NCBI GenBank assembly: GCA_021799635.1
Contig: JAJZAB010000002.1
Span: 46,393 to 110,392 of the forward strand
DNA: 64,000 nucleotides
Origin: Microcaldota archaeon
GTDB lineage: Archaea; Micrarchaeota; Micrarchaeia; Micrarchaeales; Micrarchaeaceae
Reading direction: 5' to 3'
This document shows positions 58,406 to 64,000 of the stretch, piece by piece. The first letter of the stretch is position 1; each line of letters opens with the position of its first letter. The translations under genes were made by a program, and so were the position numbers. The notes beneath the pieces were generated by a model, which did not search any database, was not told where the DNA came from, and was given only the letters and a program-made list of their open reading frames with translations.

Positions 58406-61400
58406 CTACGGCGCGCAGGTTGAGCTTGACTTGTTTACCCACGTGCAGCTAGATTCAGAGGAGCAGTAGTTGCCACCAGTGTCTGTATCTGCGCTCCTGC
58501 CTATCGATGAGCCTACGCACTCAAAACCAATCAGCCTGCCGCTGAAGTTGTCATTAGAGAAAATGTTTTGTGTGGAATCGTTCAACACAATCCCGATCCC
58601 CTGCGGGGATATCGCCGTATCTCCATTCACTACCACGCCGCTCACGTTGTCAAGGAAATACGCCGTAGAAGCGCCGTTTATTATGTTGTGCAGTATGTCA
58701 CCGTAGTTGTCGTTAGCGAGGTACAATCCGTAGTAGGTGGAGCTTATGTTGTTGTATTCTATCTTTACGTTTGAAGTGCCGAATATGTTTATTGCACTCA
58801 GGCCCTCAGGCGCCGTTCTATTCAGGTCAATCGTGTTGTTTATTATGCTCAGGTTGGAATCGTGCGCTACAACGGGGCTGGTGAAGCCCTTCAGGTAGCA
58901 GTTTTCTAGCAGTACGTTGTTGGCGCCCTTCGCGTAAAGGAAGGTTCCGCCGTTCGTGGCTATGATCGTGTGCCCGTTGCAGTTTATGGTGGTGTCGTTT
59001 CCGTATACGTTGAAGCAGGTCGTGCCAAAGCCGTAAACGCTGTCAGCAAGCAGCGAGAAATCCTCAGGCCTGAACGCAGCTGTGCACTGCAGCGACGACT
59101 GCGGGCTGAGCTCGACCAGCCAGCTGCAGTCCTCCTTGCTGGATCCGGTGTTTATTCCTCCGTTTTCTGCCTCCAGCCCGCTATCCTGCGCCCCGCATGC
59201 ATAATCATACTTCGAGCTTGCGTATACGCTGTTGTTGTATATGGTGTTGTTCTGCGACTCGCCCTCTATGCTGATGCCTATGTAGTTGTTGCTGCCTATG
59301 TTATTTGTCACCAGGTTGCCCCTGGAGTTGTACAGGTACAGCCCGGAGTTTTGCGCTGGAGTATAGGAGAAGTTGTTGTTGTACACTATGCTGTTTGATA
59401 CCGATATCAGCCCTATGCTGTAGTTTTGTATATTCTTGATAATGTTGTTGCCTACGAACGAGTCGTTGGCGTTCGAAAGCAGTATGCCGTAATCAGCCTT
59501 GTTATCGCTGGTGTTTATGATATTCAAAAGCCTGACGTTTGTTGCATTTATCCCATAGTTGAAGTTGTTGATGTTGCATCCCTGCACGGTGACGTTGCTT
59601 TCGTTCGCTATAACAACTGCCCCGCCCAGCGCCTCTCCTGAAACACTGTCTATCAGGTTCCCGTTGCAGTTCAGCTTTACGTTGCTCGACTTGATGTATA
59701 TGCACGATTGCAGCGTTGTGGATACGCTGGCCGTAAGTGAGTAGTTGCCCGGCCTGCTTATGACGCCGCAGCTTTTTATCGGGTAGAAGAGGAGGTTTGA
59801 TGTTATGTGGCTAGCGCACGGCGCCCACGCGGCATCTGTTACGCCGCAGGTTGTTGTGGACATCAGGTTGTAGGTGGCGTTTGCGGAATTAATCGTTGCG
59901 TACACGTCAAGCTTGGAATTCCCTTCCAGCTGACCTCCGAAAAATATGTTGCCTAGGGAACCTGCAACGTAGAGCCCGTACTGGTTTCCGTTTGCCTTGA
60001 AACTGCTTACAGTGTCGGTCGAGGAGTTCTCCATGTATATTCCGTATATGTTGTTGTCTGTTGTCGAGTTCGAAACGAAGTCTACTATTGAGTTGTACAG
60101 CTCAAGCCCGATTACGCTTCCGCTGGCAGTCAGCCCGTTTATGTGGGAATCCGTTGTGTTGTCAAGCAGTATCCCAACGTTCGCTGTAGACAGGTTGCAG
60201 TCGTTCAGCGTTATGTTCTCCTTATTCTTCGCCAGTATGCCTATAGTCGAATTTGTTATAGGCTTCCCGCCGCAGTCCAGCGCTACGTCGTTGGCCCTTA
60301 TCCTTATGCACGGCTCCTGCGACGTGCTGCCCAGCAGCTCTGATACGTTTATGTAGTTGTTCATGTTTATTTGTGAAGATAGGTGGTACGTGCCAGGCTG
60401 GTTTATCGCCCCGCAGCTGGTTATGTTGCTGGACAGCGATATGGTAGACAAGTTTGTAGGTATGTTGTACCCTTTGCAGTATGCGAAGCTGCACCCTGTG
60501 TTGTTGTAGCACAGCCCACTGAACACGTTGTTCTTCTTTATCCCTCCAGACGGGGTGCAGTAAAGTGAGGATGGCGAGTCGTTTATATGGTTGTTGAGGA
60601 ATGAGTTCCCGCTGGAGTTTATGAATATCCCGTTGTGGAGATTGTAGAGTATCGTATTATTGTAAAAAATGTTGTTTGTGGATCCGTTCGCTATGTGCAG
60701 CGCACTCTGGTTGCTTGTTGACCTGAACAGCTTGTTGTCCGAAACGCTGCTGTTGCTCACTCCCTCAAGATAAATGTCGGACATGTAGTTTGATGACACG
60801 TTGTTGTATGAAACGTTGACGTTTGATGAGGGCTGAACGAACACCCCGTAGGAAAAGTTCCCAACAACGCAGCCGCTTACCTTGACTCCGCTGCTGTTTA
60901 TGTTTATCCCGTAGGTGAATGGAGGTATCCCGTCGTATGGGCCGCTGCCGTGTATCACGTGCCCGTTGCATTCAAGGTCAACGTTGCTGGCCCTTATGTT
61001 TATGCAGGCTCCCGATTCTATCGATGTGGTTATATTCGACCTGAGGCTGTACGTGCCCGCCGAATTAATATTCTCGCAGCTGCCCACCGAATTCAGGCTG
61101 ACGGCTACTGTGGTGGTTGAGGATGTGGTTTGTACGGGATGTGGCACAAACTTTATTACGATTATGGCCGCCGCCAGCATAACAACGATTATTGCAACTG
61201 CTATGATGGGCAGGTGCTTTGCTTTCTGCACCGTGTGTACCTCTGGCCCAGGCATAGGAGCGTGCTCCTGTCCGCTCTTTGGTGCAGGCTGCGGCTGTGG
61301 CTCTGGCCGCTCCTCTGGCGGAGCAGCCGGTGCAGGTGCAGGAGCGGGTGCGGCAGGCGCAGGCTGTTGGTACTGTGCCCCTGGCTGCGGCGTTATCTTT

Positions 61401-61540
61401 GTATCGGCCCCTGGCTGCGGCGATATGTTAAAATCATCAGCGTGCAGCTCATTGTACGCTGATTGCATGTAAATCGTGAAAGATTCCTGCCTTTTGGCAT
61501 CAGGATAGATTCTGAACTTGTAGGCTCTTGCCTGTTCCAT
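58406..61540 (-). CDS. Large beta-helix surface protein with a TnpB-derived N-terminus
   Basis: About 1044 residues from ATG 61540, which has AAAGGGA upstream; ATG 61468 (MQSAYNELHADDF) is probably the ancestral start. Residues 1-24 (MEQARAYKFRIYPDAKRQES) look like the start of TnpB. Then a Pro/Ala/Gln-rich stretch, a membrane anchor (PIIAVAIIVVMLAAAIIVI) and three units of right-handed beta helix (NosD/CASH type), each opening with SCGxIxxPGxYxLxxxI and a DCNGHxI-like turn, with many NxS/T sites. It is expected outside the cell, anchored by its N-terminus. The ligand or enzymatic activity is unknown. Confidence 0.75.
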   Translation of the reverse strand: MEQARAYKFRIYPDAKRQESFTIYMQSAYNELHADDFNISPQPGADTKITPQPGAQYQQPAPAAPAPAPAPAAPPEERPEPQPQPAPKSGQEHAPMPGPEVHTVQKAKHLPIIAVAIIVVMLAAAIIVIKFVPHPVQTTSSTTTVAVSLNSVGSCENINSAGTYSLRSNITTSIESGACINIRASNVDLECNGHVIHGSGPYDGIPPFTYGININSSGVKVSGCVVGNFSYGVFVQPSSNVNVSYNNVSSNYMSDIYLEGVSNSSVSDNKLFRSTSNQSALHIANGSTNNIFYNNTILYNLHNGIFINSSGNSFLNNHINDSPSSLYCTPSGGIKKNNVFSGLCYNNTGCSFAYCKGYNIPTNLSTISLSSNITSCGAINQPGTYHLSSQINMNNYINVSELLGSTSQEPCIRIRANDVALDCGGKPITNSTIGILAKNKENITLNDCNLSTANVGILLDNTTDSHINGLTASGSVIGLELYNSIVDFVSNSTTDNNIYGIYMENSSTDTVSSFKANGNQYGLYVAGSLGNIFFGGQLEGNSKLDVYATINSANATYNLMSTTTCGVTDAAWAPCASHITSNLLFYPIKSCGVISRPGNYSLTASVSTTLQSCIYIKSSNVKLNCNGNLIDSVSGEALGGAVVIANESNVTVQGCNINNFNYGINATNVRLLNIINTSDNKADYGILLSNANDSFVGNNIIKNIQNYSIGLISVSNSIVYNNNFSYTPAQNSGLYLYNSRGNLVTNNIGSNNYIGISIEGESQNNTIYNNSVYASSKYDYACGAQDSGLEAENGGINTGSSKEDCSWLVELSPQSSLQCTAAFRPEDFSLLADSVYGFGTTCFNVYGNDTTINCNGHTIIATNGGTFLYAKGANNVLLENCYLKGFTSPVVAHDSNLSIINNTIDLNRTAPEGLSAINIFGTSNVKIEYNNISSTYYGLYLANDNYGDILHNIINGASTAYFLDNVSGVVVNGDTAISPQGIGIVLNDSTQNIFSNDNFSGRLIGFECVGSSIGRSADTDTGGNYCSSESSCTWVNKSSSTCAP

Positions 61541-61544
61541 TAGA

Positions 61545-61643
61545 TTCCCTTTTGTTTGTCTACGTATTCCTAAATTTTTATACCTTCTTGTTCTGCGGTT
61601 CGCTCTCATCCCACCGCTAAAGCATGCGGGATTTCCCGCTCAC
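61545..61643 (-). mobile_element. Relic left end of a TnpB element
   Basis: On the minus strand, 61643 down to 61591 aligns without gaps to 33176-33228, the left end of the intact TnpB element, with 47 of 53 bases identical. It includes the hairpin and continues into a GGTATAAAAATT promoter box (about 61573-61583) like that of tnpB. The transposase frame starts in the right place (61540) but leaves TnpB sequence after about 24-28 codons. Confidence 0.7.
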
Positions 61644-61733
61644 GGCGTTAAATCCATTTAACTACCTTAGGGTGGCTAATATATAACACATTAACGATTT
61701 TAATAATATCTTTTTAAATCTATTTGTGCAGAA

Positions 61734-61832
61734 GCCCGGGTAACTCAGTGGTAGAGTGCTAGTCTCGTATCCCATTTCTGAAATGGTGCACGCGAAAACT
61801 AGAAGTCGAGGGTTCAACTCCCTCTCCGGGCT
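61734..61832 (+). tRNA. tRNA-Thr (anticodon CGT) with a 27-base intron
   Basis: Acceptor GCCCGGG/TCCGGGC, discriminator T. Anticodon stem CTAGT (61759-61763)/ACTAG (61798-61802). The anticodon CGT (61766-61768) is followed by A37 and an intron at 61770-61796, the canonical 37/38 site, containing the hairpin CCATTT CTG AAATGG. T arm GAGGG TTCAACT CCCTC. The tRNA 3' end is duplicated at 63516-63530. Confidence 0.92.
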
Positions 61833-61834
61833 TA
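61820..61834 (+). repeat. Attachment core at the tRNA-Thr 3' end
   Basis: CCCTCTCCGGGCTTA, made of the T-stem, acceptor strand, discriminator and two flanking bases; an exact copy is at 63516-63530. The two copies bracket the ADP-ribosylglycohydrolase gene. Confidence 0.75.
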
Positions 61835-61865
61835 TCTATAAATGGTTCAGTTCCCTATGGTATGG

Positions 61866-63365
61866 TTATTTATTGCTTAGAAATTCTTTTGTTCTAGTTA
61901 TCATTTCGAAGACTCTTCCATCATCATTTTCTCTTGTCCTACCCGACAAGTTAGTTATCCATGTCTTCTCGAATGCCTCTTTCCCATAGAGTGCGCCCAT
62001 TGCTGCACCTACTATAGAGGCCACTGTGTCATTATCTTTGGAGTAATTAACCGCCTGTATTATTGCTTCTTTTGGATCCGTAAGATATTTTGATAGTATG
62101 TAGAGAAGCATTGTGTCTGTCTCCAATACATAAGCTCCAGAGCCAAAGTATTCGCTGAACTGCTCTGCTGTCATGTTATTTTTGTATCCAAACTCCAGTG
62201 CTTGCCTTATAAAAATAGGGGCAGGATTAGAAAACCTTGATTTTATTTTAGAGTTTCTAATATTGCATTCTGTATCGCCTGTAAAAGTCCCAAGGAGATC
62301 AGTAAATTCTTTAATTAATGCTCCAGAATTCGGTTTTCCTTTCAAAGAAACAAATTTACGTAGCATATTCATAAATGCAACAGATGAGCCAATCGCCAAA
62401 GAACTGTTGTGCGTCAACATTGTGGCAAGTATCGTATCCGCCCAGAGGTTTTCGGTTTGATTTGCAAGGGAGGAAATTAGGACAGGTGCAATTCTCATCA
62501 GTGCTCCGTTTCCTGCACCATCCACTACCCCTGACAGATACCACGGCTCTCTGTAATCCTTGTAGTTTCTAAGAAATCCCTTGACTGTTTTTCCTATTCC
62601 GAAAATCCTATGCGACGAAAATAATTTTGCTAGTTCTTCCATGTCTAATTTTCCTTTATCCAGAATTACGCTTAGTGTATCAAAGGCAAGTTGGGTATCA
62701 TCACTTGGGAGTCCTATCTTCTTATTATGTGCCTGCTTGTTCGGGAGATAATCAGTAATCAGGCCGTATTCTTGCTTTCTCTGTTCTGGCGTCATAGTTT
62801 CAGTGGTATTACCAAGCGAGTCGCCTATAGCTATGCCAAGCAGCATACCTTCTATCCTGGAAAACCCAACTAATTTGGCCTTTGGCTTAGTTCCGTAGAT
62901 AAAACTTGGTTCATTTGATTTTATTATGCCGTCTTTGAACAGCTTTTTCATCATTTCTAAATTAGAATAACCGCTTAGATTTTCTGTAATGTCCTCCAAT
63001 TTCGTTGCATCAATTACTTCTGCCATGTATGTTATAGAAGTAATGGGATGCCTGGATCGCGTTCCATATTGGTTCTGCCCGCTACCATCCGAACGAGTTA
63101 CCCTTTTGTCAAATTTTACATTTGATACGGGAGTTAAAAACCTGTGCTCCTTATCCAATTTTACCCTTATCGTGCATATTCCTTTAGATACAGAAAAGCT
63201 GCCTGGAAGAACCTTACCAGATATAATCATTTTTACAGTCCTGTCTATAACCCGGGTTGTAACGTAGACCTTTTGACCTACCATTCTCTCCTGGATGCTG
63301 TTATGAGGGCTATAAATTGACCCCTCTTTGGGCTTCCATCCAAGAGTTAATCCAAGTATTCTCAC
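61866..63365 (-). CDS. ADP-ribosylglycohydrolase (DraG family) with an N-terminal extension
   Basis: 499 residues. From about residue 170 it is DraG-like: GMLLGIAIGDSLGNTTETM, LPSDDTQLAFDTLS (metal site), VVDGAGNGALMRIAPVL, and AVNYSKDNDTVASIVGAAMG (the C-terminal DxD metal site). All magnesium ligands seem present, so it can remove ADP-ribose from a protein or nucleic acid. Residues 1-165 form an unrecognised beta-rich region (KVYVTTRVIDRTVKMIISGK, GICTIRVKLDKE). It is the only gene between the tRNA-Thr 3' end and its copy, AT-rich and minus strand, so it is the cargo of a small integrated element. No ADP-ribosyltransferase is nearby. Confidence 0.87.
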   Translation of the reverse strand: MRILGLTLGWKPKEGSIYSPHNSIQERMVGQKVYVTTRVIDRTVKMIISGKVLPGSFSVSKGICTIRVKLDKEHRFLTPVSNVKFDKRVTRSDGSGQNQYGTRSRHPITSITYMAEVIDATKLEDITENLSGYSNLEMMKKLFKDGIIKSNEPSFIYGTKPKAKLVGFSRIEGMLLGIAIGDSLGNTTETMTPEQRKQEYGLITDYLPNKQAHNKKIGLPSDDTQLAFDTLSVILDKGKLDMEELAKLFSSHRIFGIGKTVKGFLRNYKDYREPWYLSGVVDGAGNGALMRIAPVLISSLANQTENLWADTILATMLTHNSSLAIGSSVAFMNMLRKFVSLKGKPNSGALIKEFTDLLGTFTGDTECNIRNSKIKSRFSNPAPIFIRQALEFGYKNNMTAEQFSEYFGSGAYVLETDTMLLYILSKYLTDPKEAIIQAVNYSKDNDTVASIVGAAMGALYGKEAFEKTWITNLSGRTRENDDGRVFEMITRTKEFLSNK

Positions 63366-63515
63366 AATTAGTTTTGCACAGTCAAATTTTATAATGCTTC
63401 ACAGTATCAAAAACTAATCCAGGTATCTATGATTTGTAATGGATTGGAATATTAAAAGGACATAGAATTGTATTGCGTTGTATATCGTTGGCAAAGCGAT
63501 TAATTTATAGGCGCC

Positions 63516-63530
63516 CCCTCTCCGGGCTTA
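63516..63530 (+). repeat. tRNA-Thr 3' end copy (attachment-site scar)
   Basis: Exact 15-base copy of 61820-61834 with no other tRNA parts before it. It is the right border of a 1.7-kb element. The next chromosomal gene begins at 63586. Confidence 0.75.
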
Positions 63531-63585
63531 TGATTTTTCGTTTAAGGGCAGCAATGCATAAATAGCCTAGCTTAGTAGTGTATAT

Positions 63586-64000
63586 ATGGCCAGCAGAATG
63601 TTAAAGAGGTACGGGCTGGAGGGCGCAGCCAAAGTACTCATTGTGATCGGATTGCTCCTTGTCCTTTTTTCCTGGATTGCAGGAGCTTATTATTACGGAA
63701 TTACTGGTAGGGTTGCGCTGTTCATAGCCCCTTTCGTATTCACCTGTGTGACGGCTGCGCTACTTCTTGTGATAAGATACAGGTATACGCTGTTTGAGAA
63801 GTATCCATACCTAATGAACCTGCCCTCGCTTTTCTACCGCATCGGGTCCAAAAAGGGAAAGGACAACCAAAGTGTTGCGTTCAGCATGATATTCACCGTG
63901 CACGCGCTGGTCATCGCCTTCATGGGAATATTGAGCCTGTTTTTGACATTGACAATCAGCACAGGCTACATCGCCCACAAGAGCGGGGCTTACCCATTCC
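63586..64000 (+). CDS. Membrane protein, truncated by the window end
   Basis: 138 codons visible from ATG 63586, no stop. A CATAAATAG box lies about 25 bases upstream, so the mRNA is likely leaderless. Three or more membrane helices are visible: KVLIVIGLLLVLFSWIAGAY, VALFIAPFVFTCVTAALLLV and, after a basic loop with RIGSKKGKDNQS, FTVHALVIAFMGILSLFLTL. No family recognised from this part. It is the first gene right of the tRNA-Thr element. Confidence 0.7.
   Translation, partial: MASRMLKRYGLEGAAKVLIVIGLLLVLFSWIAGAYYYGITGRVALFIAPFVFTCVTAALLLVIRYRYTLFEKYPYLMNLPSLFYRIGSKKGKDNQSVAFSMIFTVHALVIAFMGILSLFLTLTISTGYIAHKSGAYPF

Noticed and set aside
61541..61609. First 23 codons of the longest frame of the beta-helix gene
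   Set aside because: They lie upstream of or within the TATA box inherited from the TnpB element, so they cannot be translated from that promoter.

Overview
The window is archaeal chromosome. Evidence includes an archaeal-type clamp-loader small subunit, aIF5B, an ATP-dependent DNA ligase, a type II isopentenyl-diphosphate isomerase, a presenilin-like membrane protease, a tRNA-Thr with a canonical 37/38 intron, a tRNA-His with an encoded G-1:C73 pair, and TATA boxes about 25 bases upstream of start codons (many mRNAs look leaderless, while downstream genes use Shine-Dalgarno sites or ATGA overlaps). The mix of a late heme pathway, a membrane cytochrome b and compact operons recalls acidophilic Micrarchaeota/ARMAN-type archaea. 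That assignment is inference and no ribosomal RNA is present to test it.

Layout. 1-9.5 kb is an accessory region built on tRNA-Pro. Copies of the 3' end of that tRNA recur at 5.72, 6.78 and 9.50 kb and divide it into three cassettes: (1) a 33-residue peptide, a radical SAM/SPASM enzyme, a pentapeptide-repeat protein and a PEP-synthase-like phosphotransferase, with IS481 and IS200 elements; (2) a pyroglutamyl-peptidase homologue that lacks its catalytic Cys; (3) a PD-(D/E)XK nuclease, a methyltransferase and a Nudix hydrolase. 9.8-16.8 kb holds a TRAM protein, a TFB-like protein, small membrane proteins, an MscS channel, a coiled-coil protein and KsgA. 16.9-21.4 kb is a minus-strand heme operon (HemQ-like, ABM, HemH, fused HemC-HemD, HemE). 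22.5-27.9 kb is a patchwork of broken genes around a second PEP-synthase-like protein, a frameshifted queF, an exonuclease III and a frameshifted racemase.

28-42.7 kb is mostly core: an AAA ATPase, tRNA-Glu, Tmk, a PadR/ABC exporter operon, an intact TnpB element beside dcd, a presenilin-like protease, aIF5B, Ndk, a DUF59 protein, a SIMPL protein and IDI-2. 42.9-45.6 kb carries a Fic protein and a metallopeptidase. 45.8-49 kb holds tRNA-Ala, a PLD protein, tRNA-Gly, ThyA and FolA. 49.5-54.3 kb holds a third PEP-synthase-like protein, cytochrome b and an amine oxidase. 54.3-61.6 kb holds tRNA-His, a secretion-ATPase-like protein without a P-loop, a winged-helix protein, DNA ligase and a large beta-helix surface protein whose promoter and N-terminus derive from a TnpB element. 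At 61.7-63.5 kb an ADP-ribosylglycohydrolase lies between tRNA-Thr and a duplicate of its 3' end.

How genes work together: Tmk, Dcd, ThyA, FolA and Ndk supply deoxythymidine nucleotides; the heme operon probably supplies the cytochrome b. The most interesting unexplained material is the peptide/radical SAM cassette, the three PEP-synthase-like proteins with unrelated C-terminal regions, the tRNA-end duplications without a visible integrase, and the capture of a TnpB 5' end by a surface protein gene.
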